Source of the DNA: Sindora glabra
Taxonomy: Eukaryota; Streptophyta; Magnoliopsida; Fabales; Fabaceae
Direction: 5' to 3'
Assembly: GCA_020226215.1 (NCBI GenBank)
Contig: CM035234.1
Span: forward strand, 70,023,823-70,087,822
DNA length: 64,000 nucleotides
Positions 47,316 to 59,462 of this stretch are shown in pieces (positions within the stretch are counted from its first letter, which is position 1; each line of letters starts with the position of its first letter). Both the position numbers and the translations under genes were made by a program. The notes under the pieces are model-generated. The model made no database searches. It was given only the letters and a program-made list of their open reading frames with translations, and was not told the origin of the DNA.

Positions 47316-47909
47316 CTTTTTAATTGAATATTTTATGCACTTTTCAATATATTTCAAATAAAAAATATCTATAAATAATTAAAATTATTATTTTTAACAT
47401 ATTTTTAAATAATAAAATTTATTAATTAATTAATATATTGAAATTATTTTTATTAAAATAAAAAAATTAAGTTTAAAAAAATTATTTCAAATCAATCCCT
47501 CAAAATATGATGCATTAAAAATTTGGAAATAGTATGTGATTGACTTTTTATTTAGTTTCCCCACATATATATTACTTATTAATTTTTTTTACATAGCATG
47601 CCATTTATCTGATAACAATATTATATATATATTGAATTAAGAATTGGTATTAAATATTTAATAACTAAATAAATTTATAAAATTCAATTATATGAATATA
47701 AAAAATTTAAAGTTTAATTTTAAAATTTATTTTTATACATATAATATATTTTTATAGGGAATAATGGAGGATGAAATTAGAGATCTTATTATAGATTAGT
47801 AAAAAATTCAGTAATAATCCACCAATCTAGCGTGAAATGACGTGTCACATTTATAATTATAAAAAAAAAAAAACAGAGAGGGATCTTCTCTGCACATCAT
47901 TCTGTGAAG

Positions 47910-48050
47910 ATGGCCTCCCAAATGACCACCACCGGCTCTACAAAGTCTGAACAAATAGCCGCTGACATTCCGATAAGAATTCGAACGTACAAGGACGGTA
48001 GGGTGGAACGCCTCATAGTTCACCTAACTATGTGCAGCTTTAAAACTTGA
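47910..48050 (+). pseudogene. Truncated carboxylesterase copy (first 36 codons) fused to an LTR fragment
   Basis: ATG-GCC-TCC opens MASQMTTTGSTKSEQIAADI and continues PIRIRTYKDGRVERLI, clearly the N-terminus of the carboxylesterase at 13604-14632. From 48018 the sequence changes to LTR DNA, and the frame adds ten foreign residues (VHLTMCSFKT) before TGA. The upstream region (47580-47909) is duplicated too, so the fragment could still be transcribed. All catalytic parts are missing. Confidence 0.9.
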
Positions 48051-48460
48051 GAAGCCAAATTTAGGACTGTTGCAAAACTTTACAAAAAAAAAAAAAATCA
48101 AAGAATTGATTTTGGATGGAGTGTGTGTGCTTTCAGTAAAGGAAAGGAGTGGTCTCATTGTCTCAGAGGCCAAATGGAAAAGGGAGAAAACTCTTCAGAA
48201 AAGAAATTATATTAATTCTTAATTTTTCAACACTTTAAAGTATAGTAGGAAATGGGTATTTATAGTGATTTTTTAAGGGTATTTTTATCCTAATTGTTCT
48301 AAAAAATATCTTCCCCATGCATATTCCTATCCAAGCTTTTGAATTTTTTTATAACTAATACACAGTTTTTAATAATTTCAAGGCATATTTGGAAAATTCC
48401 ATGGCAAGGTGCAAAGTAAGATTATAATTTCAAGAAATCTCCTTAGGTTCCATGCCATTT
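48022..48460 (-). repeat. Gypsy LTR fragment, inverted relative to the Gypsy body
   Basis: The reverse complement aligns with 53110-53425: 'gagatttcttgaaatt', 'ttgcacct', 'catggaattttc', 'aggatwaaaatrcc', 'tttaaagtatagyaagaaat', 'cttttccatttggcctctgag'. It is a piece of the same LTR type in the opposite orientation. It abuts the carboxylesterase fragment at 48018-48022, at the end of arm B. Confidence 0.75.
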
Positions 48461-49290
48461 TTATATAGTTGGTTTTCTAGCATCTTGTGTGAGTGTTTGA
48501 GCTTATAATGGTCGAAGTTCATCTAACTTTTACAATTATTGCAGATTTTGGTGTTCACCTCTTTTACCAGTGATGAAACGCTCATTTTCAATCACTTTCT
48601 TAACAAAATAACACCACAAACATGCTCGTTGATCTAAAAAATACTGCCTTGTAAAATTTTGCATCGAACAAACCTCCCACCCACCTCCACACACCATTGC
48701 TAGAGAGCCACAATTGGTCATGCACTCCACGCATTACATATGTTTGACTAAGGTTGAAGACGACACATATTAATGCCATATCAACATATCTTGCCTAGTC
48801 ATTGTCACATCATTCATTTTGGGTGTGCCACACATCACCTTTTGCTATATTAGCTCACCCAATCACCTTTTACTGACGTTAGTTGCCAAGTCAGCAACCG
48901 ATGCAGAGTCAGCATTACGTTAGCCTATCTACATTTTAACATGTGTGTTGTAATGACATGTCACCCCACCAGTCAGCAGAGTTCTTAAAAAATGATCAAA
49001 ACACCCCATATTTTCTACCAAATTTGATTTTGATCCCAATTTTTTTTAAATTCCTATTGGACCTAATTTTTTTCTAAATTTACTAAAATGACCCATACCT
49101 TCTATCAAATTCAATTTTAGCCTTACAATTTTCTTAATAATTATGAGACTTACCAAAATGACCCATACCTTCTATCAAATTCAATTTTAACCTTAAAATT
49201 TTCCTAATAATTATGAAATTTCCTAAACCTTCCAAAAATCTTAATTCAACCCTAGAATACATCTAAAAAAATTATCAAAATGCCATCCAG
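48460..49290 (+). other. Probable Gypsy leader region with short tandem repeats
   Basis: No gene is seen. At about 48985-49260 a unit of about 67 bp repeats: 'aaaatgacccataccttctatcaaattcaatttta' occurs exactly twice (about 49085 and 49152) with more diverged units on both sides. Such 'aaaatgacc' repeats are often found in leaders of plant Gypsy elements. The minus-strand frame 48536-48730 has no known domain. Confidence 0.4.
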
Positions 49291-52200
49291 AAAACAAAAT
49301 GAGAGAAATCTCCATGAGATTGAAATGGAAGAGTTACAATAGTGGATTCAATAACTACAAAAGATCATTAATGCCTAATAGGACTTACTAAATCAAAGAA
49401 AGAATTCAGAATATGATTTTGATAGTAGTAACTACTCTTCAGTAGCTAGTCATCACCCTTGAAGGTAGCTAAGCTAAGATAATGACATTAAAGTAGACAT
49501 TTCAAATTTTGTGGAAAGACTCCAACTGAACGAATTTGTGGATTGGCTTCAGATAGTTGAAAGAGTACTCGAGCTTAAAGATATGCCAAATAAGCAAAAG
49601 GTGAAGATAGTTGTTGACAAACTAAAGAAGCATACCTCAATTTGGTAGGAAAGCTTAAAGAAGAAATACGAACATGAAGGGCGAAGCAAGATCAAGACAT
49701 AGGAGAAAATGTGATAGGAGCTTACACATAAGTTTTTTCCTAATAATTATTATCAAGATAACTTGTTCTAGTTGCAAAATCTTCACCAAAAATCCCAATT
49801 TGTGGAAGAATGCACCAAGGAATTTTAGAAATTGATGATAAAATATGATATTCAAGAGAAAGAATGATAGACTATAGCTCGCTATCCTAAAGGACCAAAT
49901 TCTAAAATTGTCCAATTAGTTCAACACCAACAATACTATACCTTAGATAATGTCATTTGATTTGCCATTTGAATTGAGAAATAACTCTCCAAAGAGTTTA
50001 TATTCCAACCTTCTTCCTCCAAAAACCCTAATAAGGTACAACATTTCCCACACTTGATGCATAGCTCAAGGCAAAGTTTACGATGTCATCATAGATAGCT
50101 AAAGCTGCAAGAATATTGTATTGAGATATATGGTGAAAAAATTCAAACTACCTAACCAAAGGCATCCATACCCTTATAAGTTAGAGTGGCTTAACAAAGA
50201 CAATAAGGTAAAAGTTATAGAACACTGTCTTATTGCTTTTTCAATCAACAAAAAGTACTAAGATGAAGTATGATGTGACATCATCCTTATGGAAGCTTGT
50301 CACCTCCTTTTGGGAAGACCTTGGTAGTACAATCATTATGCTATATATGATGGTTATGCAAACATCTTTTTTATGTAAAAAATAGAGTAAAGATTTAGTT
50401 AGCCCCATTACCACCCAAAAAATTCAATTGAGTTAAAGGTGAAGCTAAACTGCTAGTGTTTTTAGTATCTAGAGCTTAGTTTAAGGTGACATTAGTAGAA
50501 GCCTGAGCCATATGCCTCGTATTATTGTTCGAACAAAACAACAAAGCCACCTTTACCAAAATTTGAGCAACTATTCACTAAATTTCCAAATGTTGCATTA
50601 GAAGAGATTCCTCTTGGCATGCCACCAATGTGAGACATCTAGTACACTATTGACTTTATCCCTAGAACTATCATTCCAAACAAACTAACCTATAGAATGA
50701 GTCCCTAAGAGCATGCTGAGATCCAACACTAGATTGAAGAGCTACTAAAGAAAGGATTAATTTGGGAAAATGTCAATCCTTATGCTATACTAATACTTTT
50801 AGTGTTAGAGAAGGATAGAAGCTAGAGAATGTACATTGATAGTCAAGCTATAAATAAGATCACCATCAAGTACTAATTTCCAATACCCAGACTCAACAAC
50901 ATGCTTGACCAACTACATGGTGCACTATTTTTTTTTCTCTAAAATTGACCTTCATAGTAGATATCACTAGATTAGAGTACAACTTGGAGATGAATGAAAG
51001 ATCCAAGTCTAGAGATAGCCTTTATGAGTGGATGGTAGTGCCTTTTGGATTATCAAATGCTCCCAGTACTTTTATGTGCTTGACGAACTAGACACTTCAA
51101 CCCTTTATTAAAAAAATTGTAGTCATGTACTTTGATGATATCTTGATCTATAGTAAGAACAAAAAAGGATATCTAAAGCACATTTGACTAGTGCTGAAGC
51201 TCCTTAAAGAGCAAAAATTTTATGTTAACTTTAAAAAGTGTTCATTCTTAACAAATGAAGTTATCTTTCTTGGTTATATCATCATTACAAAAGGCATATG
51301 AGTTAACCTAAGCAAGATAGAAGCCATCAATAATTAGCTAACTCCTAAGTTTGTCCATAATGTTAGGAGCTTCCATGGATTACCTTTTTTTTTATTGAAA
51401 ATTCATAAAAAACTTTAGCTCCATTGCTACTCCACTCATAGACTACATCAAAAGAGATAAATTCCAATAGATAGAACAAACCTAAAAAATTTTGAAGAGC
51501 TGAAGAAACAGCTAATCAAAGCCCTAGTATTAGCTTTTTTAAATTTTGACTAGGTCTTTGAAGTTAACTATGATGCTTCTAACACTAGAATTGACACTGT
51601 TCTAAGCCGGGAAGGATGTCCAATCACTTTTTTAGTGAAAAACTTCATAATGTCAAACTGAAATACTCCACTTATGATGAGAAGTCTTTTGTTGTTGTTT
51701 GTGCTCTACAACATTGGAGCCATTAATTATTGCTCGAGGAGTTTGTCTTTTACTTTGATCATAAAGTCATTAAACATTTAAAATTTTAACAAATGATCAA
51801 TTATAGGCATGCTGCTTGGAGCGAATTTTACAGGGTTACTAAAATTTACTGCAGCATAAAGTTGGAAGTCAGAATGCTATAATAAATGCTTTTAGTAGAA
51901 AATACACTTTGCTTTTTTACTCTCCAGATAAATATTGTTGGATTTAAAAGTATTAAAGAACTATACCAAAATGATTCAAATTTCAAAAAAGCTTGGAGTA
52001 CCACTAAAACCTAATTGTTCTAGCAATACTATAGGCATAAGGAATTCTTATTCAAAGATAACATTTTGTGCATTCCCCAGTGTTTGCTACAAGAAGCTAT
52101 TATTTGGGAAGCCTATGATGGAGGATTAGTCAGTCATTTCAAGCATGACAAAAATGATAGCTTTAGTTAAAAAGAAAATCTATTAGCATAAGCTTTAAAA

Positions 52201-53100
52201 AGACATCAACAGACACATCTAGAGATGCAGAATTTGTCACATGGCTAAAACTAATAGTCAAAATACAAGATTATATATGCCTTTATTGGTTCTAGAAGCA
52301 TCATAGGAAGATATTAGTATAGATTTTATCCTCAGATTACCTCGTACACAGAGATAGAAAGATCCTATAATAGTAGTTGTAGATAGATTATTGAAGATGG
52401 CACATTTCATCCCATGTCAAAGGACAAGTGATGCCATTCAAATTACAGACTTATACTTCAAAAAGATTGTTCAACTTCATGGTATTCTGAAAACCATCAT
52501 TTTTAATTGAGATGTCAAATTGTTAAGTCATTTTTATAGGACTTTGTGGAAGAAAATGGGTATCAACCTTCAATTTAGCAATACCAGTCACCTTCAAATA
52601 GATAGACAAATAAAGGTAATTAATAGACTTTTAGACAATCTATTATGTAGCTTTGTTGAAAAGAATCTAAAGCAATGAGATCTTATACCGCCTAGATCGA
52701 ATTTACCCATGCCAACTCCACTAACCAAACCATTGGAAGATGCCCATTTGAGGTGGTGTATGGTACTCATCTCTTTAGCCCACTTGATTTAGCACAATTT
52801 TCTACTAACCGTCAGTACAACATGGATGCAAAGAAAGAGCAAAAGATATTAAGAAGCTTTATGAACAAGTCAATGCAAGAATTCAGAAACAAAATTCAAA
52901 ATATAAAAAGCTAGAGAGATTCCTAAATTAGCCTAATGCCAAGTTATCTCCAAAGGAAGATGGATTATTTCAAGTTGTTTAGAAGATCAATGACAATACT
53001 TACAAGTTAAAGTTACTAGACTCCTATTATGTCTCTTCCATTTTTAACATTGTTGATCTCTCACCATATTATAAGGAAGATAATTAGACACGAGGACAAG
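49290..53100 (+). pseudogene. Ty3/Gypsy gag-pol relic
   Basis: Readable pieces in order: gag FVDWLQIVERVLELKDMP... KVKIVVDKLKKHTSIW (about 49535-49650); protease/linker relics; LPKFEQLFTKFPNVALEEIP (about 50553) and IDFIPRT before the reverse transcriptase; reverse transcriptase ELLKKGLIWENVNPYA (about 50740), AINKITIKY, FPIPRLNNMLDQLHGA and VVMYFDDILIYSKN (about 51118, the catalytic FDD is still readable); RNase H FEVNYDASNT (about 51555); integrase ICHMAKTNSQNTRLYMPL, IDFILRLPRTQR and VVVDRLLKMAHFIPC (52230-52430); and, near the end, PYYKEDN (about 53065). The reverse-transcriptase, RNase H, integrase order is Gypsy-type. Stops and frameshifts are everywhere, many of C-to-T/G-to-A type. Confidence 0.88.
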
Positions 53101-53109
53101 TCTCATCCA

Positions 53110-53425
53110 ACTTAAGGAGAATTGCACAGAACCCAATGAGATTTCTTGAAATTGTAACCTTGCTTTGCACCTAACCATGGAATTTTCTAGACATGCCTTG
53201 AAATTGTTAAAAACTTTGTATCTAGTCATAGGAAAACTCAAAAGCTTGCATAGGAATTTGCATGAGGAAGATATTTTTAGAAAAATTAGGATAAAAATGC
53301 CTTTAAAAAATCATTATAAATACTTATTTCTTGCTATACTTTAAAGCATAGAAAAATTAAGAATCAATATAGTTCCTGTCCTAGAGTGCTTTCTCTCTTT
53401 TCCATTTGGCTTCTGAGCCACTCAT
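53110..53425 (+). repeat. Gypsy LTR fragment joined to the LRR pseudogene
   Basis: It follows the pol relic in the expected 3' LTR position and aligns in inverted orientation with 48022-48460. It breaks off at 'ttctgagccactca', after which LRR coding text starts in frame at 53426. It is shorter at this end than the 48-kb copy, so the LTR terminus was lost at the junction. The minus-strand frame 53044-53241 is a shadow. Confidence 0.75.
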
Positions 53426-56127
53426 GCTTTATCTTCATTGAAAAATCTTCAGGTTTTAAGCATGTCATCTTGCAATCTATCAAGACCAAATGATTTTTTA
53501 CTAGCAATGCTTCAATCACTCTCCATAATTCGATTGAATCAAAATAATATATTAAGTCTAGTCCCTAAGTCTTTCACCAATTTCTTTAATCTGACTATCT
53601 CGAAACTCAATAGTTGTGGCTTAAGTCGAATGTTTCCAAAGCATAGCTTCCATATTTAATCTTTACAAGTACTTGACTTACCTAACAATCAAGATCTTCA
53701 TGGCTCTTTGACAAACTTCCTAAAGCTTATACCTTTTTGCACATTGAGCCTTAGCAATACCAATTTCTTTGGATTGCTACTAGATTCTATTCATAATTTA
53801 AGGTAATTGTCATGACTGGATCTATTTAAGTGTCAATTCAATGGAACACTTCCTAAAAAATGACCGAACTCACCTAACTTGTTCATGTGGACTTTTCATT
53901 CAATAACTTCACTGGTGCTCTTCTATCTTTTAATCCATCTAAGAACCTCATGTATTTAATTTTGTATCACAATGATTTTCAAGGTTCTATTTCATTTGCT
54001 TATTTGGAGGGCTTGACCAATCTTGTTAACATTGATTTGGTTGATAATTCTCTCAATGAGTGTCCCTTCATTTCTTTTTACACTCCCATCTTTGCGAGAA
54101 ACTAGTCTTTCAAATAATGGATTCGATGGCTAGTTGGATGAATTTCATAATGTGTCTTCCTCTCCAATAGAGTTCATTGATTTGAGCCAAAACAATTTCC
54201 TTTGTCCCGTACCAATGTCTATTTTACATTTGGAAAGACTTAATAGCCTCCAACTTTCTTTAAACAAATTTAATAGCACAACAAGTCTAGAATTTATCCA
54301 AAAATTGGGGAATCTATTAACACTTGACCATTCCCATAACAACTTGTCAGTTAATGTAGCTTCTTGAACTAATCAGGATTCATCATTTCCCAATATGAGG
54401 AGTTTGATGTTGGCTTTTGGCAACTTGAAAGGATTCCTTGATGTCTTAAGAAATCAAACCTAATTACTCAATTTAGACCATCTAGAAACCAGATTGAAGG
54501 GGTAATACCTAATTGGATTTCATGATTTGAGTTTTTTGGCACAACTAAATCTTTCCCACAATTTTTTTAACAAAATTTGAAGAACCTTTTCAAAATCATA
54601 GTTCCAATTTTGTTATACTTGACCTGAGTCCAACCAACTTCAAGGGCCTATTCATATTTTTCCAAAATATGCCATCCATTTGGACTACTCGAACAATAAC
54701 TTAAGCTCTATTATCCCGAATGATATGGGCAATCAAAAGACTTTCTTCTTCTTCTTCTCTGTTTCAAATAATATCTTATCTGGGGAGATACATGCATCCT
54801 TTTGTAATGCCTCCTCTCTTCGGGTACTTGATCTTTCCCATAATAACTTCAATGGAACAATTCCGAAATGTCTAACAGCGAAAAATAATCTTAGGGTTTG
54901 AAACTTGAAGGTAACAAATTTATTGGTTATATCTCTGATACCATTTCAAGTTCTTGTTCTCTAAGATTCCTAGATCTCACTGGAAATCTCTTGAGTGGCA
55001 CCATTCCAAGGTCGTTTTCCAACTGCCAGATGCTACAAGTTTTGAACCTTGGACACAATATGTTTAAGATAGATTTCCATGCCGTTTGAGGAACATATCA
55101 ACACTTCGAGCTTTGGTTTTGAGGTCAAACAAGTTGCATGGGCCAATTGGATGTCCAAAAGAAATTGGTAACTGGAAGATGCTTCAAACTGTTGATCTTG
55201 CCTCTAATGAATTTTTTGGTAAACTACCAACAATGCTCTTAAGAGCTTGGACATCAATGATGTCGGAAGAAAATGAGGTCATGCCAATTTTTCAGTGTAT
55301 CTGATACGTATAATGTACATGACATTGTGGAATTCTTGAGTTTGTTATCAGTTGCTAACAAAGATCTTGGGAAGAAAGTTGCCAAAATTGCCATGCTTGA
55401 TCCTCGCTTTTTCATCGAGTATTAGTTCTCAAACATATTTCGTGAATATCTTGACACCGATGAGGTTGCAGTTACAGTCGTGAATAAAGGTGAAGAAGTG
55501 ACGTTAATCAAAATTATATCTGCATTCACATATGTGGATTTCTCATCCAATCATTTTGGAGGACCGATACCAGAAAAGCTTGCGAACCTAAAGGCATTAC
55601 GTGCACTTAATTTGTCACATAATGCTTTGTCAGGCCGCATCTTCATCTATAGCAAATTTGAAGTATCTTGAGTCGCTGGACTAGTCATTCAATTCTCTGA
55701 GTGGCGAAATTCCAGTAGAGCTGCAATATTATCTTTCCTTGCATTCTTGAACCTTCCCTTCAATCATTTTGTTGGTGAAATTACAATGGGCACCCAAATT
55801 CAGTCATTTGATGCATCTTCCTTTGAAGGAAGTGAAGGATTATGTGGACCTCCATTGACTTTGAATTGCAGCACTACCAATAGAGTGCTAGTTTTTTCAT
55901 CCTAAAGTACATATTCAATTGATTGGGATTTTCTGAGTGCAGAATTGGGATTCAATTTTGGTTTTAGGATTTGTTATTCTACCCCTCATCTTCTCAAGGC
56001 AATGGAGGCTTTGGTTTTGCAAGCTTTTAGATGACATTCTTCATCAGGTGCTTCCTCGGCCGGCTTTCGTGTATGAACTCTATGGATCCAAAACCTACAG
56101 AATTCTAAGGTGGAGGCCTTCCTGATT
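53426..56127 (+). pseudogene. LRR receptor-like protein pseudogene (extracellular LRR, transmembrane part, short tail)
   Basis: At least 15 plant-type LRRs can be followed through several frames: LSSLKNLQVLSMSSCNLS at 53429; LVHVDFSFNNFTGALLSF (about 53881); SLRVLDLSHNNFNGTIP (about 54820); CSLRFLDLTGNLLSGTIP (about 54955); YVDFSSNHFGGPIPEKLANL (about 55531) and ALNLSHNALSG (about 55605). The C-cap then reads SFEGSEGLCGPPLTLNC (about 55817). A membrane-proximal and hydrophobic segment follows in another frame (about 55920-56000), then a short basic tail ending at 56127. There is no kinase, so this is the receptor-like protein class, used mostly in immunity or development at the plasma membrane. 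The signal peptide, N-cap and first LRRs are missing because the Gypsy LTR fragment abuts at 53425. At least eight stops or frameshifts make it a pseudogene. The stretch 55300-55475, where the island domain should be, reads unusually. Confidence 0.9.
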
Positions 56128-56249
56128 TTGCTAGTAGGAGTGCAGCTGGTGCACTCTAATCTGCACCCTCTGCGTTTTTCGGTTTGTTTTGTTTCAACAA
56201 TGTCAATATGCATGGAAAATGATTGTTTCATCAATGTTATACGCATCCA

Positions 56250-57105
56250 AAATTGAATTTCAAATATAAATTAGTGGGTTATAATTAAATATATGATATC
56301 AGAATAAATTTATAAAAATTAATCTAACTGATATAAAAAATTTAAAATCTAATTTCAGATATCATTTTAAGTGCATATAACATTTTTTATTTTGTTGTTA
56401 CATTTTCTCGGGTCTTTTTATTTTCCTTGTGTGGTATAATAAGATATTGTCTCCAAGTGTCTTTTTTTCTTGTTTTATTTTGCTTTATATCAGTGAAATT
56501 GTTTGCATATTTCAAAACTAATGAACTTTCCGTTATACGTAATGGATTTATTAGCAAATATGGAAAAAGGGGTTGAAATATAATGAGATATATAACGGAC
56601 GATGGACTCTTATGTTAGAACCAGCGTCAAATGATGATTTTCTCAACGTATCCGAAAGCGCAACCTGATGGCAGTGAAATATTTCTGCAATAATTTTAAA
56701 TATGCAACAATTCATTTTTATGATACACATTTTTGCATATTATATACTCTTAAGATGACTGGGCATTTAATATCTAGTTTTATTTTATTTTATTGTTCAT
56801 TTTAATCATATGCTTTATTAGATTTGAATTGATTATGAACAACTTGATAAAAAAATCACATTGAAAACAATATGATCACTTAAAAAAAGTTACATAATCA
56901 TTTAAAAGAGACTGTATGATCACTTAAAAAAATTACATAATTAAAGTATTAATCCTAACCCTTAAATGTTAGAGTTGATGACATTTACTCCTAGGCCTAT
57001 TACTTTTATATAAAAATACTTCTTTCATTTAATATGTTTCATTACTAACAATATATATAATTTTTTTTCCTTTTATTTGTGTCTTTCCCTTATTAGGGAT
57101 TATAC
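56250..57105. other. Intergenic DNA after the LRR pseudogene, no gene
   Basis: The first part (to about 56700) is less AT-rich and may be the former 3' region of the pseudogene. No coding frame is seen. Confidence 0.45.
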
Positions 57106-57107
57106 CA

Positions 57108-58830
57108 TTTTTATAATTTAGGAAAAAAAATACAAATTACCTCTACCAATTATGGAATGATTAGATTTTATTCACATGAATTATAAAAACAAATAAATTA
57201 CTCTCTGAAACAATAGAAACCTTGAATTCTATTCCACCATTACTAGATTAATAGAAAACTTTAGGAAAAATTGCAAATTACCCTCACCATGACAATGGGG
57301 TTGTTGCATTTTCCTCTCACTAACTTTGAAAACTTGTAAATTAAATTCTTTAATTATATAAAATTTGTAATTAACATCCAATTAACAATTTTATTAAATT
57401 ACATGATTTTTTTAAAAAATTTAAGCATAAATCATAATATTATTATATGTTTGATTACACATCATTTTTTTTTGCATAATTTTTATGTTATATAATTAAT
57501 AAAATATATGGAATTTTAATTAAATACTTGAAGATAAGTTACAAAATTATGTGTAAAAAATACATAATAAATTAGCACACAATAATATTGCAATTTATAT
57601 TTAATAGAGCTATTCAATATTGATCATCACTATATGATTTTTTCCTTTAAATTAGTCACTCACACCATGGAATGTAGATGGAAAATATTAAATGAAGAAA
57701 TGAAATAAATACAAATGTTATGCTACATGAAAAAAAGATCAAAAACTTATTACTTCTATTTTATATGATTATTTTCAATTTAATTTTAATATCATAACAG
57801 TCATGATGTTGATAAATAATAATTTCTACGTGGCCCCTCAAGATTTTCTTTTTTTACAATTTATTCTATTTAAGATTTAATAATTATAGAGTTTATGAGT
57901 TTATTTTTATTCCTTTAAAATTTATAAGTCGTTGTAATACTCATATTTAGGCTAATATATCTACTTTTAGAAAGATATTATATTAATTAGTAAGTTTATT
58001 TTATTTGTTAGATGTATTTTCTTATAAATTTGTTACCATTTTAAACTTTTTATGTATGATAATATTTTATTTCAAATAAAATTTTAGTTTACTTATAACT
58101 TTAAAAAAATAATTAATTTATAAAATAATTTTGTGTTTCACTTCTCATGCGCTGAAATTGTCCCATGTTTGGATTTTAAGTTCATCTCAAAATTTATGAT
58201 TTAAAAAACTTAATTTAATTTATTATCTTCTTTATAATTTTAATTGTAATTAATATTTATCATTCACTTAATTAATCATTTTATAAAATTATTTAATTTG
58301 TTCATTAACTAATAAAAATGAATTACAATATAATTATATATTAATTTATTATGTCATTATTTTGCACATAATTTCATAACTTATTTTCAAGAATTTAATT
58401 AAAATTTTGTATATTTAATTTAATTTTTATTAATTATATAACATAAAAAATATATGTCAAAAATAATGTGATAACCCAACATATAACAATATGGTGATTC
58501 ATGCTTTAAAATATTTTTAAAAAATATGTAATTTAATAAAAATAGTTAATTAAGTGAATAATTTATGGTAATTACAAGTTTTATATAATTAAAGAGTTTG
58601 ATTTGCAAGTTTTCAAGGTTAGTACAAGCAAAATGCAAATCATCCAAGGTAGTTTGCAATTTTTCATAACATTTTTTGTTAATTTAATAATGGTGGGTAT
58701 AATCCAAATGTTTATTGTTTCATATGATAATTTGCATATTTTCATAATTTATGAAGGTGGATCTAACCATTCCATAATTAATGAATTAATTTACATTTTT
58801 CGATTTTTTAATGGAAGAATTATTAAATCA
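57108..58830. mobile_element. Element with about 500-bp terminal inverted repeats (foldback or Mutator-like)
   Basis: 57108-57600 and 58310-58830 are diverged reverse complements. Matching pairs: 'ccaattatggaatgattaga' with 'tctaaccattccataatta'; 'ggaaaaattgcaaattacc' with 'ggtagtttgcaatttttc'; 'ctaactttgaaaacttgtaaa' with 'tttgcaagttttcaaggttag'; 'gttatataattaataaaatat' with 'attaattatataaca'. The centre is about 0.7 kb of AT-rich DNA without a transposase. Very long inverted ends suggest a Mutator-like or foldback element; no convincing 9-bp duplication was found. The 85-aa frame at 58603-58860 lies in the right repeat and is not a gene. A partial relative lies at 11.03-11.28 kb. Confidence 0.7.
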
Positions 58831-58899
58831 TTAGATACACATGAAATGACCATAAATTGAATCTTAAATACAGTGGAAGGTATAAAACTTTCAAAAAAT

Positions 58900-59397
58900 A
58901 TCAAATGTCATTTGAGTTAAAGGCTCTTAACCTTTTTTTCCTTTTTATTTAAAGCAATAAAATTTTATTTTATTAGTGGGCAAAGGATTCTTGCCGTACA
59001 CCCCTGCATGTTTGGAGGCATTATAAATAGGCCACATTCGTAGCATGGATAAAACTATTATTTAGGTCACAACTTTTTTTTTTAAATGAGTGTAGGTAGA
59101 TACAATATAATAATGTTTTAAATCTAACCATTATGAATGTACTAATCAAGAATGTTTGGAGAACTAGAGAAGCTCCTTCCACATATAATACACACATTAG
59201 ATTGTAAGTCCGTGCAATATATGAGTTGCAAGTTTACCTTACATTGTAATAAAAATCAAACAAATTGAAATTCTTATAATTTATTTCACTCCTCATCTAT
59301 TGTTTGTGAGTCATATTTCATGAGCAAGTTTCTTGATTAATTTTTTTAAAGTGCAATTTGATTTAAAGGAGCTTCTTTCAACTAATTCAAAGGCATG

Positions 59398-59462
<65 letters not shown>

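Larger units (their letters stand above)
43705..48018. repeat. Arm B of the large inverted duplication
   Basis: This mirrors arm A (see 14524-30470). In order it holds the hairpin and SINE-like segment, the lectin receptor kinase relic, a conserved non-coding stretch, the empty Copia site, the carboxylesterase upstream region and its first 36 codons. Homology stops sharply at 48018, where a Gypsy LTR fragment begins. Confidence 0.85.

Noticed and set aside
47808..48023. 71-aa minus-strand frame
   Set aside because: It is antisense to the truncated carboxylesterase copy and its upstream region.
54145..54342. 65-aa minus-strand frame
   Set aside because: It is antisense to LRR coding text of the pseudogene.
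58603..58860. 85-aa frame with hydrophobic stretches
   Set aside because: It lies in the right terminal inverted repeat of the 57.1-58.8 kb element, is A/T-driven in composition, and the partner repeat has no corresponding frame.
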